From the NCBI GenBank assembly GCA_964516605.1, contig CAZFAA010000010.1:1-42185 (forward strand): DNA of 42,185 bases, in the 5' to 3' direction. Position 1 is the first letter of the stretch. The number at the start of each line of letters is the position of its first letter. The stretch is from GCA-2732805 sp964516605. GTDB lineage: Bacteria; Pseudomonadota; Gammaproteobacteria; Coxiellales; Coxiellaceae. The notes beneath the pieces were generated by a model that had not been told where the DNA came from, searched no databases, and worked only from the letters and a program-made list of their open reading frames with translations. A program made the position numbers and the translations under genes. Positions 18,090 through 27,404 of this stretch are shown here, piece after piece.

Positions 18090-20360
18090 TTATTCTTTTT
18101 TGCCTAATGCTTGATGCAGCTTCATAGCCAAATCAGTTTGTGGCATAGGCTCCTTTGGTTTTTTTGCTTTGGGTTCAGTTTTACTTTTTTCAGCAGGAAC
18201 AGGAGGGTTATTTTTTGTTTTCATTGTTAGTTGAATGCGTTTGCGTTGCACATCCACTTCTAAAACAGTGACTGTCACAATTTGCCCGACTTTCACTTCT
18301 TGTTGGAGATCTTTGACAAAGTGATTAGCAATTTGTGAAATATGAACTAAGCCATCTTGATGGACGCCGATATCAACAAAAGCACCAAAATTAGCAACAT
18401 TTGTGATAACACCTTCTAATCGCATGCCGATTTTTAAATCGCTGATATCGTTAACGCCTTCTTTAAAGTGCGCCATTTTAAATTCTGGTCGAGGGTCGCG
18501 ACCAGGCTTTTTGAGTTCATCTAGAATGTCACGAATAGTTGGAAGCCCTGCTTGTTCTGTGACAAATTGCATCGGATTCAAAGAATGTAGCAGAGTTTCA
18601 TTCCCAATTAATTCTTTGATCGGTTTATTCAAGGTGGCAGCAATTTGAGTGACAATCGGATAACTTTCGGGGTGAACAGCGGATGCATCGAGTGGGTTAT
18701 CGCCATTCATAATGCGTAAAAATCCCGCAGCTTGTTCAAATGTTTTTTCTCCGAGGCGTGGTACACATAAGATATCTTTTCTTTCTTTAAAGCGTCCCTT
18801 CTGCTCACGGTATTGCACAATGTGTCGTGCAATCATTTCATTTAATCCAGAAATGCTAGTGAGTAATGGTACGGAAGCGGTATTAATATCGGCACCGACT
18901 GCATTGACACAGTCTTCAACGGTTGCAGTGAGTGATTGCTCCAGTTTAATTTGATTGACATCATGTTGGTATTGGCCTACACCAATTGATTTAGGTTCAA
19001 TTTTTACAAGTTCAGCCAGTGGATCTTGCAGGCGTCGCGCAATCGATACCGCACCGCGATAGGATACATCCAAGTCAGGAAATTCTTTTGCAGCCAGTTC
19101 TGAGGCCGAGTAAATTGATGCACCGGCCTCAGATACAACAATTTTAATGAGATTCAATTGGGGTTGTGCTTCAATGAGTGCTGCGACCAGTTGGTCTGTC
19201 TCGCGTGAAGCTGTGCCATTACCAATACTCACGAGTTTGACTGCGTATTTGAGGCAGAGGGCTTGCAGTGTTTGCAATGCCGCGTCCCACTTCTTTTGAG
19301 GTTCATGAGGAAAAATAACGGTGTAATCAAGTAATTTTCCGGTACCATCAATGACAACTGTTTTAACACCAGTACGAAATCCAGGATCCAGGCCTAATAC
19401 CACGTGATTGCCGGCCGGTGCAGCCATGAGTAAGTTTTTTAAATTGTCACGAAACACATGAATCGCTTCTTCATCGGCGCGGTTTTTAAGTTCAAGCATA
19501 AGCTCGATTTCAATTTTACTTTTGAGTTTAAATTTCCAGGCAAACATAATAGTTTGCCACAACCAATGATCAGCTGTTAACGATGACGGTAAATGAAATG
19601 CTTTAGCAATGATATCTAGGCATTGTTGAGTAAAGCATTCATCGAGGAAATCGATATGAATATGTAATATATTTTCTTTTTGACCACGCAGTAAAGCGAG
19701 CATACGATGTGATGGAATTTTATGAAGGCGTTCTTCAAAATCAAAGTAATCAGAAAATTTAATACCTTCTTCTTGTTTGTCTTTTGCAAGCTTGCTAAAG
19801 ACAGATGCGTGTTTCCAGAATACATCGCGCAGATCTTGTAATAAATCAGCTTGCTCGGAAAAAAGTTCAATCAAAATATGCCGAGCTCCATCTAATGCTG
19901 CTGTTGTATCGGCAACATTTTTTTCGATGTCTACATAAGATTGTGCTGCGCTAATAGGATCACAGGTTAAATTGTTTAAAAGTAATAAAGCTAAGGGCTC
20001 AAGGCCTGCTTCTCTGGCTGTTTGTGCTTTGTTACGTCGTTTAGGTTTATAGGGTAAATACAAATCTTCTAGTCGCGTTTTTGTGTCAGCATTTAAAATC
20101 TGTTCTTTGAGTAGTGGGGTGAGTTTGCCTTGTTCTTCGATAGAGTGCAGTATGGTGTGGCGTCGGTCGTTGAGCTCAGTTAAATAAGTAAATTTTTCAA
20201 AAAGATGACGTAAATCGGTATCGGATAGTCCACCTGTTGCCTCTTTTCGATAGCGTGCAATAAAAGGCACAGTGGAACCTTCATTGAGTAAAGCAATCGT
20301 AGCTTCAACTTGATTGGTTTTGATATTAAGCTGTGTTGCAATAGTTTGTGCGATATTCAA
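18090..20360 (-). CDS. tex: Tex-family RNA-binding protein
   Basis: Tex (YhgF) is a cytoplasmic nucleic-acid-binding protein related to eukaryotic Spt6 and linked to transcription. The 756-residue product has the usual order: N-terminal helical region (AQTIATQLNIKTNQVEATIA), a YqgF/RNase H-like domain (VVLGLDPGFRTGVKTVVID, near 320), a helix-hairpin-helix region (LLTSISGLNEMIARHIV; VPRLGEKTFEQAAGFLRI), and a C-terminal S1 domain (about 640-710, VITNVANFGAFVDIGVHQDG). A basic low-complexity tail follows. The start is TTG 20360 with GAGG about eight bases upstream; no nearby ATG is in frame. It converges with the coiled-coil gene at 17969. Confidence 0.96.
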   Translation of the reverse strand: MNIAQTIATQLNIKTNQVEATIALLNEGSTVPFIARYRKEATGGLSDTDLRHLFEKFTYLTELNDRRHTILHSIEEQGKLTPLLKEQILNADTKTRLEDLYLPYKPKRRNKAQTAREAGLEPLALLLLNNLTCDPISAAQSYVDIEKNVADTTAALDGARHILIELFSEQADLLQDLRDVFWKHASVFSKLAKDKQEEGIKFSDYFDFEERLHKIPSHRMLALLRGQKENILHIHIDFLDECFTQQCLDIIAKAFHLPSSLTADHWLWQTIMFAWKFKLKSKIEIELMLELKNRADEEAIHVFRDNLKNLLMAAPAGNHVVLGLDPGFRTGVKTVVIDGTGKLLDYTVIFPHEPQKKWDAALQTLQALCLKYAVKLVSIGNGTASRETDQLVAALIEAQPQLNLIKIVVSEAGASIYSASELAAKEFPDLDVSYRGAVSIARRLQDPLAELVKIEPKSIGVGQYQHDVNQIKLEQSLTATVEDCVNAVGADINTASVPLLTSISGLNEMIARHIVQYREQKGRFKERKDILCVPRLGEKTFEQAAGFLRIMNGDNPLDASAVHPESYPIVTQIAATLNKPIKELIGNETLLHSLNPMQFVTEQAGLPTIRDILDELKKPGRDPRPEFKMAHFKEGVNDISDLKIGMRLEGVITNVANFGAFVDIGVHQDGLVHISQIANHFVKDLQQEVKVGQIVTVTVLEVDVQRKRIQLTMKTKNNPPVPAEKSKTEPKAKKPKEPMPQTDLAMKLHQALGKKE

Positions 20361-20500
20361 TTATTTTTCCTCATATACATCACGAATAGCTCAGTCCATT
20401 TTCGTGATAAGTTAACGTCATTTCAACCGTTATCGAACTGTTCAAGAAGGCTTTGGCCCTTGAGAATCCCGCGTCTCCCTCTTAATAATCTTCCATCGGG
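20361..20500. other. tex upstream region
   Basis: This short gap lies between the minus-strand repeat gene (ending at 20501) and tex. GAATCCCGC (20464-20472) and GCGGGATTC (20505-20513) form a 9-bp inverted repeat around the stop codon, with a 32-base loop and no T-run. It is a weak candidate for a transcript end or an RNA structure. Confidence 0.3.
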
Positions 20501-22417
20501 TTAGGCGGGATTCGCTTGGCGTTTCTCCAAAGTGTTTGCTTGACTTTTTTGTCCCTGTGTCCTTCGCGGCGGAGTAAGAAAACCGTATCGATTTGGAGTT
20601 TGCGAAGCTCTAGCCCCATCATCTACAGGCCTAGCACTAGATGTTTCCAATTGATGAGGAGCAGGGGCGGCAGCATCAGATCTAAGAGTCTCTTGTGAAA
20701 TGATGCCATCGCTATAATAAAGCCAGGGGCCTTGATGATGATTTTCAGGAGAAATTTTAGGTTTTTTGTGATTTGGCATGCAACAAATAGTTTTTTGACT
20801 GCCCACATTGCTAAGCATAATTATGTATCTTTGCTCTCCTTTTCGATTGAAGTTCATCAGGACACGCACACTGCCCTCGCACGCTGTGCTAACCTCTGTC
20901 ATGTTTTCATTACTTTCTTCAGGATCACCAAAAGACATGCGGAAATCTGTTATAGGGGAAGAGCTAGATATAAAGATTTCGGGTTTACTACCTATCATCT
21001 TATGGACATTATTTCCATTAGGCAATTTGGTTGTTTGCTCTTCAAATAAAAAATTAGGGTAGAGGCATTCCTTCCCGTCTTCATTATATAAAAATACTCT
21101 ATTTGTATTTGGACCATTTCGATGAAATGAAAGTCTGTGCTGATGTATCTGCATCTCGAGTGATTGAGGTGCATCTGTTGTTGTCATGCCACGAGTTTGA
21201 GCTGCTGCTGCCTGTGCTAACTCAGTTACTGCAGTTGTAGCGCTTGGTTGTTGGGGTGTAACTTGAGGTGTCAGTATCGGTACTCCGAGTCTATGCAGTA
21301 TTTCGTTTACAACCTGCCTCTGATGTTCATGCGCGCTCATGAGGGAGTCACGTGTCTGTTTTAGTAAAGCATAAAGGTTTTTGTTTTCTTCATCCTCTTC
21401 TGCATTCTGCATACGCTCTTGTAAAACACGCAGTAGCTCTGGATTTTCATCTCTTAATGAATTTCCTACATGGTGAGCGCAACAAATTAATAAATATTTT
21501 GTAGGCATTTCATTAAATGGTGCTTGTTCTACAATTGAGATTGATCGGTCAGTCACTGCAGTTGTAGCGCTTGGTTGTTGGGGTGTAACTTGAGGTGTCA
21601 GTATCGGTANNNNNNNNNNNNNNNNNNNNNNNNNNNNNNNNNNNNNNNNNNNNNNNNNNNNNNNNNNNNNNNNNNNNNNNNNNNNNNNNNNNNNNNNNNN
21701 NNNNNNNNNCAGTATTTCGTTTACAACCTGCCTCTGATGTTCATGCGCGCTCATGAGGGAGTCATGTGCCTGTTTTAGTAAAGCATAAAGTTTTTTGTTT
21801 TCTTCACCCTCTTCTGCATTTTGCATACGCGCTTGTAAAACACGCAGTAGCTCTGGATCTTCATCTCTTAATGAATTTCCTACATGGTGAGCGCAATCAA
21901 TCAATAAATATTGTGTAGTCATTGCATTAAATGCTGCGTTTTTTACAGTTGCTCTAGGTGCAGGCACTCTTGTTGTTTCACTTTTATTGGGAGTTGGTGG
22001 GTGTTGTTCTGCCTCACTTGTGCGGCTATCTTGATGATTTGCTTTTGCGGTTTCTGGCTCTTTTTTTTCTATTGGTCGTGAAAATCGATGCCTTCTTATG
22101 AGTGGTTTAATATCTGCTCCATGCTCATCAGTAATCTTTTTTAGTAGAGCTTGAGCATTTTTTAAAAGATTAATAGCGATTTCTAGTAAATTTTCAGCAG
22201 TAATTGGGTGTGCGACTAATGACCTAAAATTTTTAACAAGTGATTCAAGGTCTTTAATAAAAGGCTCTAAAGTATAATACAGGGCACTCCAATTCGGTTC
22301 TTTTACGCCAGCATCTCTTTCTAAATACTGAAAATTTTGCGTTGCTACTTCAAGGTTTTTTTGAAATTGCTGTATACGCTCAGTTTGCGTTTCGATTTCT
22401 TCGCCCGGTGCTGGCAT
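20501..22417 (-). CDS. Repeat-containing protein broken by assembly gap
   Basis: I do not recognise a family. Reading from ATG 22417 (AGAGGA upstream), residues ~1-160 are helical and charged. A ~109-residue repeat follows, beginning (F)NAMTTQYLLIDCAHHVG and ending SAHEHQRQVVNEIL, then a Pro/Thr-rich linker. At least two copies are present, one on each side of the N run at 21610-21709. A probably beta-rich region of about 130 residues and a Pro/Arg-rich tail (FLTPPRRTQGQ) end the protein. There is no signal peptide. The copy number is uncertain because the gap falls inside the repeat array, so the 638-residue length is provisional. Confidence 0.65.
   Translation of the reverse strand: MPAPGEEIETQTERIQQFQKNLEVATQNFQYLERDAGVKEPNWSALYYTLEPFIKDLESLVKNFRSLVAHPITAENLLEIAINLLKNAQALLKKITDEHGADIKPLIRRHRFSRPIEKKEPETAKANHQDSRTSEAEQHPPTPNKSETTRVPAPRATVKNAAFNAMTTQYLLIDCAHHVGNSLRDEDPELLRVLQARMQNAEEGEENKKLYALLKQAHDSLMSAHEHQRQVVNEILXXXXXXXXXXXXXXXXXXXXXXXXXXXXXXXXXXPILTPQVTPQQPSATTAVTDRSISIVEQAPFNEMPTKYLLICCAHHVGNSLRDENPELLRVLQERMQNAEEDEENKNLYALLKQTRDSLMSAHEHQRQVVNEILHRLGVPILTPQVTPQQPSATTAVTELAQAAAAQTRGMTTTDAPQSLEMQIHQHRLSFHRNGPNTNRVFLYNEDGKECLYPNFLFEEQTTKLPNGNNVHKMIGSKPEIFISSSSPITDFRMSFGDPEESNENMTEVSTACEGSVRVLMNFNRKGEQRYIIMLSNVGSQKTICCMPNHKKPKISPENHHQGPWLYYSDGIISQETLRSDAAAPAPHQLETSSARPVDDGARASQTPNRYGFLTPPRRTQGQKSQANTLEKRQANPA
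21222..21960. repeat. Long tandem repeat, period 327 bp, spanning the gap
   Basis: The sequence ending GTATCGGTA occurs at 21274-21282 and 21601-21609, a period of 327 bp (109 codons). The block starting CAGTATTTCG at 21296 recurs at 21710, directly after the Ns. Thirteen bases separate the two blocks in the complete junction. The copies are nearly identical at DNA level, which explains why assembly failed here. Confidence 0.85.
21610..21709. other. Assembly gap (100 N)
   Basis: Exactly 100 N stand for unknown sequence. The flanking repeat predicts a true size of 13 bases plus any whole number of 327-bp units. Both 100 and 13 leave the same remainder modulo 3, so the reading frame survives either way. 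Confidence 0.98.
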
Positions 22418-22721
22418 TGTCTTTTTATCCTCTTCAATATTGGTTTAATATCAAGATTTTCACGTTTTTTAGCAAGATTGTAAGGAGCCATGCTAGCACT
22501 GTCAATTTATAATGAATGTACCAGTGCAGGTTCATACTGGGGTTACTGAGGTAATCCGATTACACATTATTACAATTTTGTTAAAAGTGTATTTAGTCAT
22601 TGACTGCAATGACTCATGTGGTGTTGAATTGGCTGTTTTGGGGTAAAAGTTAATTTTTATAAGCTACCCAATAAGCCATAAAACTCATTCAAATTGGAAA
22701 ATATATAACAGGGGATAGAGT
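22418..22721. promoter_or_regulatory. Divergent intergenic region with inverted repeats
   Basis: This 304-bp gap separates two divergently transcribed genes. It holds three short inverted repeats: CCAGT/ACTGG (22521-22540), GTAATC-C-GATTAC (22551-22563) and AGTCATTG-ACTG-CAATGACT (22595-22614, 8-bp arms, perfect). A TATAAT lies at 22508-22513 without a good -35. The palindromes could be operators; no known regulator site is recognised. Confidence 0.4.
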
Positions 22722-24164
22722 ATGAAAAGCAAGTTAATATTATTTCTTCTTTTAAACGCCACGCTACAAGGTATTTTTGCAGAAGAAACAGTTGTAAAAG
22801 GCGTGAATTATGATCCTGTACATTCTTTTGAGTTTGCTAAAGCAGTTGGGTTAGATGATAAGCAAGGAATGGTTGATGCTATTAATGCAGATTTAGATAA
22901 GCTTGCCGAATTGCAAAACAATGGCTTCCCGAATATTCGATACCTTAAAACATTTTTTACTACCTATTCTTCTTTGGGTAATACTCCGGGAAGAGAGCGT
23001 GTTTCTGTCAATATTGCGGATATTGTGAATAAGTGGAATTTAAGGCATCCACACAATGCACTGCGGCTTGCATTAGGTGTGTATGAATTTCGAGTCAAGA
23101 CAGATCTTTGTGCAACCGATGATATATGTAAACAATGGACGCAAGCACAGGTAGATGCAGCCATTAAAAGTGCAAATACGTACCCTAAATTAGTCGATAA
23201 AATTATTGTAGGTAATGAAGATTTAGATGATAGCCCAAGTGGATTGATTATGCAGGAGAGATTGATTGATGATATCAATATGATTAAGCGTCATCTCATT
23301 AATAAATCTATTCTTGTTGGTACAGCACAGACTTCAGCTACAGTTGACAAAATGTTTCACACACAAGCATATGCTAATGTTAAAAATACGGCCGACTTTA
23401 TAGGAGCAAATGTGTACCCTTATTGGGGTGGTGTCAGTTATGGAAAAGCACCTTACACAAATAGCCCTGCGAAACAAAATTTAGAAAGTTATTGGAGTGA
23501 TATGGATCACGTAAAAAATAATTATCAGGTTATTGAGACAGAAGAAGGTTGGCCTAGTGATGGTAGAAGAGTTTGGGATGCAGTGCCTCTTCCAGACTGT
23601 GCGCGTGACTATTTATATTATTGGTATCACCGTTATTATTGGAATTCCCCTAATCCAAATGTGGTATCAACTTCTTACTATTTTGCCCTATTTGATAAAA
23701 CACCGGGTCAAGGTACAGAAAGTCATTGGGGTATTTTTTCTGCCGATAGAAATGCAAGTTTATTGGGCTCGCCTGTTAATCCGAATGATTACAGTAAACC
23801 TTTTTCAGATGGGCATATATTAGTTAAATTTGATAATCAAGTTCGTAGTGTGAGTGGTATTGCACGAGTCGTCAGTTTGAATGCTTGTACAGATGATTGG
23901 AACTCTGACACAAAATCACAGGGTACTTGTTATCCTATCTATGGATATGCTCATACGGGTGATGTTCTCAACTCGATAAATTCAAATGAATTTATGATTG
24001 ATGCAACAGGTAAAACTTACAGTAGTTTGTTAGTGACCTTTTATGATGATCAAAACCAATCTTTGCGCTTATGTTATATTAATAAAGCATCCTTGCTGAA
24101 AATGAAAAACCAATCTCAAGTCACACTGACATGGAAAACTGCAGATGGAGCTGTACCGTGTTGA
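22722..24164 (+). CDS. Secreted GH17-like beta-1,3-glucanase, 480 aa
   Basis: The product probably hydrolyses beta-1,3-glucans outside the cytoplasm. A signal peptide is clear (KSKLILFLLLNATLQGIFA, cleavage near residue 20). The mature protein follows a glycosyl hydrolase family 17 pattern: VKGVNYDP at the first strand, NIRYLKTFF, IVGNEDL with the probable acid/base Glu at 166, GANVYPYW near 228, and TEEGWPS with the probable nucleophile Glu at 274. Residues ~370-480 form an extra C-terminal region with cysteines that might form disulfides. GH17 is typical of plants and fungi, whose walls contain such glucans, so substrate could be fungal, algal or cyst-wall glucan. ATG 22722 has GGGGA upstream. 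Confidence 0.78.
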   Translation: MKSKLILFLLLNATLQGIFAEETVVKGVNYDPVHSFEFAKAVGLDDKQGMVDAINADLDKLAELQNNGFPNIRYLKTFFTTYSSLGNTPGRERVSVNIADIVNKWNLRHPHNALRLALGVYEFRVKTDLCATDDICKQWTQAQVDAAIKSANTYPKLVDKIIVGNEDLDDSPSGLIMQERLIDDINMIKRHLINKSILVGTAQTSATVDKMFHTQAYANVKNTADFIGANVYPYWGGVSYGKAPYTNSPAKQNLESYWSDMDHVKNNYQVIETEEGWPSDGRRVWDAVPLPDCARDYLYYWYHRYYWNSPNPNVVSTSYYFALFDKTPGQGTESHWGIFSADRNASLLGSPVNPNDYSKPFSDGHILVKFDNQVRSVSGIARVVSLNACTDDWNSDTKSQGTCYPIYGYAHTGDVLNSINSNEFMIDATGKTYSSLLVTFYDDQNQSLRLCYINKASLLKMKNQSQVTLTWKTADGAVPC

Positions 24165-24185
24165 GTATTGAGTATGGCGGATTTA

Positions 24186-24202
24186 GCCCCTTAAATAGGG
24201 GC
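24186..24202 (+). terminator. Weak hairpin after the glucanase gene
   Basis: GCCCCT (24186-24191), loop TAAAT, AGGGGC (24197-24202) form a 6-bp stem 20 bases after the stop codon. Only ATTT follows, so termination would be weak; it could be an attenuator before the J-protein gene. Confidence 0.35.
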
Positions 24203-24236
24203 ATTTGCCGTAAATGCGTTGGGAGATGTGGTAGCA

Positions 24237-25550
24237 ATGATCACTAAGCAAGCTTTGTCGGATTCAATCCAATCTTATAACCCTGGATTATGGCGTAAAC
24301 TACTACATCTGTGGCTGAGCTATTCTAAGCCGATGAAGGATTTAGAAAATTTTACAAAAAGCTTAAAGGATAATGAAGCCTTAAGTTTTGCACAGATCAG
24401 AGAACTATTACGCATCTTAGATTCAGAAAAAAATGTTGAGTCTGAAATCTATAGGGTATTTCAAAAGATCAAGGAAGAACAACTTACCTATGCTAATCCA
24501 CTAGGGCAATGGCTTCATGAAAGAGTTGAAAGTGGCCTGACCTTGCTAGAAATGCCTGTAAATTTCGCCCGAGCAATTCCACTAGGGCAATGGCTTCATG
24601 AAAGAGTTGAAAGTGGCCTGACCTTGCTAGAAATGCCTGTAAATTTCGCCCGAGCAATATGGTTAGGTAGTTATTATATGAAGCGCTCACAAAGTATTTT
24701 AAATGTTTTTTGTGAGCTCGGATCGTCTTTTTCTTTTATGCGAGCAGCTTATGTGACGCATACATTAGCAAGCTGTTTTTTCATGTTATCGCTTTATTTG
24801 GCTGAGCTATCTACTTTATGGGCTTATTTCTTTGCCAGTCAATCCTGTCGATTTCTTTCTGCTCAATTAAGCTGTGGTACACAGCAACCTACCTCAATTC
24901 CTGGATTAAAATATTTTGGCAAATGGATATGGCCAGTAATACTGATATTAGGATTTGATTTTTTGAGTGGTAGTTCAGGTCAATTAATTTTATTTTGTAT
25001 GGCAGGAGAAATCATCAAATTTCTTACGCATTCGATGCAAGAAAAAGTCGTGCAATTAGCTTCGTTAAGATTTTTTGCGCAACGCCCAAACTGTTCACTG
25101 CTTTTAAAAACTATTCTAGCAGATTTGGCATTTGCTGCAGGTGGAGTAGCAGTGAGCATTTTATATAGTTTTTTTATTAATGCACTAAAAAATGAAATAC
25201 CTGAGCCTTCATCGGATCAAGATACCAGTTCAAGTAAGGAACGCCCTAGTAATTCGCAACAGAAAACATCGCAACAAGAATTTTGTAATGTGCTGTCATT
25301 ACCCAAAGCAGAGCGAACTTTGCTTGAGGATGCGCGTCACTGCAAACAGCATCCTGTTGCTTGTCATAGGGTAGCGCGCACAGTATTTGGGTTAAATGTT
25401 GAGGATGCAAGTAGTAAGAAGCAAATCAGTCGAGCATATCGCAAACAATCATTATTTTGTCATCCTGATAAAATAGGCGATTCAAGTTTACAAATACTGC
25501 TTAATAATGCTAGAGAAATATTAGACAGTAAAGTAAGGTATTCAAGCTAA
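24237..25550 (+). CDS. Membrane protein with C-terminal J domain, 437 aa
   Basis: J domains stimulate Hsp70 ATPase and bring substrates to it. The last ~55 residues read as a J domain: VFGLNVEDASSKKQISRAYR, QSLFCHPDK (HPD at about 409-411) and NNAREILD. Upstream are about three to four hydrophobic segments (near 165-200, 230-258 and 288-318), so the protein should be membrane-bound, followed by a Ser/Gln-rich linker. Residues ~88-141 consist of two identical 27-residue copies of PLGQWLHERVESGLTLLEMP and the following residues. ATG 24237 is preferred to TTG 24219 because GGGAGA precedes it. The layout differs from DnaJ, CbpA and DjlA (which has an N-terminal anchor). A role at a host or bacterial membrane is possible; partner Hsp70 is unknown. 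Confidence 0.72.
   Translation: MITKQALSDSIQSYNPGLWRKLLHLWLSYSKPMKDLENFTKSLKDNEALSFAQIRELLRILDSEKNVESEIYRVFQKIKEEQLTYANPLGQWLHERVESGLTLLEMPVNFARAIPLGQWLHERVESGLTLLEMPVNFARAIWLGSYYMKRSQSILNVFCELGSSFSFMRAAYVTHTLASCFFMLSLYLAELSTLWAYFFASQSCRFLSAQLSCGTQQPTSIPGLKYFGKWIWPVILILGFDFLSGSSGQLILFCMAGEIIKFLTHSMQEKVVQLASLRFFAQRPNCSLLLKTILADLAFAAGGVAVSILYSFFINALKNEIPEPSSDQDTSSSKERPSNSQQKTSQQEFCNVLSLPKAERTLLEDARHCKQHPVACHRVARTVFGLNVEDASSKKQISRAYRKQSLFCHPDKIGDSSLQILLNNAREILDSKVRYSS
24497..24658 (+). repeat. 81-bp perfect tandem duplication
   Basis: 24497-24577 and 24578-24658 are identical over 81 bp (start TCCACTAGGG, end GAGCAAT). The duplication adds 27 residues to the J-domain protein in frame. Perfect identity indicates a very recent event or an assembly artefact. 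Confidence 0.95.
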
Positions 25551-25665
25551 TTAACGCTTCATTATTCGTAATAACTGAGCCTCCACAATTAATCAAAATT
25601 TTCACTGTGCAGGCTTGCTTAAATTTTCCTTCAAATTGGCTTCACAGCTGATTCTTGTGTTCAGC

Positions 25666-26010
25666 TTAACACATCACGCATTCATTCGCGCCATTGTGGA
25701 CATAAATGTAATGCGGCCCACAGCTGCCGCAATGTGCATAGGTGGCTAAGGCTCGTGCCGCTACGCTTGCAAAACATTCTGTCACAGAACTTTCGTTGAT
25801 TACAGTTATGCCATAGTCAACGGAGCAGAGTGTTTGAAATCCCTTGATGATATCGATTTGTGCGGTGAGTGATGCAGGATGATTTGCATAATGTTGCAAA
25901 ATAGCTTTACCAACTGGACTGTTTGGTGCGATGGAGATAACTGGAGCTGCATTAGCCAACATACCACACGACATCAATAACCCAGTAGCTACTTTTTTAA
26001 GTGAGTGCAT
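25666..26010 (-). CDS. Small secreted cysteine-containing protein, 114 aa
   Basis: I do not recognise this family. The start is ATG 26010 (or the adjacent ATG 26013), with GGAGG five to eight bases upstream. A signal peptide is evident: HSLKK, a hydrophobic core (VATGLLMSCGML), and a probable cleavage site ANA-AP. The ~90-residue mature part contains six cysteines, including CGSC and a final CVMC, which suggests disulfides formed in the periplasm or outside. It stands alone between the J-protein gene (convergent) and the symporter gene on the same strand. Confidence 0.65.
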   Translation of the reverse strand: MHSLKKVATGLLMSCGMLANAAPVISIAPNSPVGKAILQHYANHPASLTAQIDIIKGFQTLCSVDYGITVINESSVTECFASVAARALATYAHCGSCGPHYIYVHNGANECVMC

Positions 26011-26165
26011 CATATTTACCTCCGGCATTAACAATATGAGCGCAGTTTACTTTGAGCAAAAATATAAAGCAAGATTTTATAGGTGTGTGCATATCCTAAG
26101 TTATGTGAGCGAGCGCTGAGTTATAATGTATCCCATTGAGTTTAGTACATAAGTAATGTGTTTTC

Positions 26166-27404
26166 TTAATCGTAACGAACCCGGGCTTTCTCCAGCTTTC
26201 CTTCCACATAACGCGCAATAAGCATACTGCTGACCGTGTTGCCCGTTACATTTAAAAGGGTAGCTATCGGATCAATAATAATACTGATTGCAGCAATCAT
26301 GAGTAATGCGGATGCAGGGAAACCATAAATGGATAAAATGAGTAGTTCTCCCAGCATGCCACCACTTGGGATAGCGCCCATAACAGTTCCCACTAACACG
26401 GCAACGCCTACGGCTGTACACAAAACACCAATCCCTGAAAAGTCCAAATGAAATAGACTAAATAAAAAGGCAATTTTAACCATGCCACCGATGACAGATC
26501 CTTCTTTATGCACCATAGCACCTAAAGGCACTACCATTTCGCTGATTTCAGATGGAACGCGCATTTTTTTTGTAGCAACTAAATTGGCTGGAATGCTGGC
26601 AGCACTGCTGCAGGTTGCAATAGCGGTGAGCATAGGTAACCAGATGTGTTTCCAGAATAAGCTCATTCCTTGTTTTTTTTGTGCGGCATAGGCATAGAGT
26701 GTGTAGACAATAATAAAATAGCCTATTGCAAACGCATAATAACCGAGAGCAATGTGCAGGTAGTTATCGATCAATTTTGGCCCGAGCTGTTGCACGAGCA
26801 CTGCAAAATAAGAAAAAAATCCAATGGGTGCGCAGTACATAATAATCGAAAAAACACGCATAAAAATGTTTTCTCCTGCTTGCAAAAACACAACAAACGA
26901 TTGTTTTTTTTCTGTTACAGAACAGGTTGCAAGTCCTACTAATATAGAAAATACAATCAGTGCCAGCATGTGCTGATGTGAGAGTAATTGTGAAAATTCA
27001 GGGACCGTAAAAATGCCGACCAATTGTTGTGATACAGTGATCGGTGCTATGTGTCCAGTTAAGGTGACCGGTAACGAACTAGCGTGCATCCAGGGAAAAA
27101 TACTTACCAGTATCAACGCACTCATAGCGGCGATGCTGCTGGTTACTACAAAAATGATGAACATGTAGCAAAAAATTTTCTCGAGTTTTTTAGTCGATCC
27201 CATCTTGGCAATGGCAGAAGATGTGGTAAAGAAGATCAATGGGACGATCGCTGTAAACAGTAGATTTAAAAAAATGTCACCTAAGGGTTTTAAATGTAAA
27301 GCAAGCGACCCATTTAGATAACCCAACAAGCCACCTAATACAATAGAGGTAATTAAACTGAGCGGGAAAAAATAGGCTTTAATAGATCGGTATGCCATGG
27401 ACAT
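26166..27404 (-). CDS. DAACS-family dicarboxylate/amino acid:cation symporter
   Basis: The protein belongs to the GltP/DctA (SLC1-like) family of inner-membrane symporters that import dicarboxylates or acidic amino acids with Na+ or H+. At 412 residues it has the family length and several hydrophobic segments. Signature regions are present: TTSSAIAKMGS near residue 60, a serine-rich loop (CSSAASIPANL), PLGAMVHKEGSVIGGM, IPSGGMLGELL, and the C-terminal DPIATLLNVTGNTVSSM. The exact substrate cannot be read from sequence. GAGG lies ten bases before ATG 27404. Uptake of host amino or dicarboxylic acids fits an intracellular life. Confidence 0.9.
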   Translation of the reverse strand: MSMAYRSIKAYFFPLSLITSIVLGGLLGYLNGSLALHLKPLGDIFLNLLFTAIVPLIFFTTSSAIAKMGSTKKLEKIFCYMFIIFVVTSSIAAMSALILVSIFPWMHASSLPVTLTGHIAPITVSQQLVGIFTVPEFSQLLSHQHMLALIVFSILVGLATCSVTEKKQSFVVFLQAGENIFMRVFSIIMYCAPIGFFSYFAVLVQQLGPKLIDNYLHIALGYYAFAIGYFIIVYTLYAYAAQKKQGMSLFWKHIWLPMLTAIATCSSAASIPANLVATKKMRVPSEISEMVVPLGAMVHKEGSVIGGMVKIAFLFSLFHLDFSGIGVLCTAVGVAVLVGTVMGAIPSGGMLGELLILSIYGFPASALLMIAAISIIIDPIATLLNVTGNTVSSMLIARYVEGKLEKARVRYD

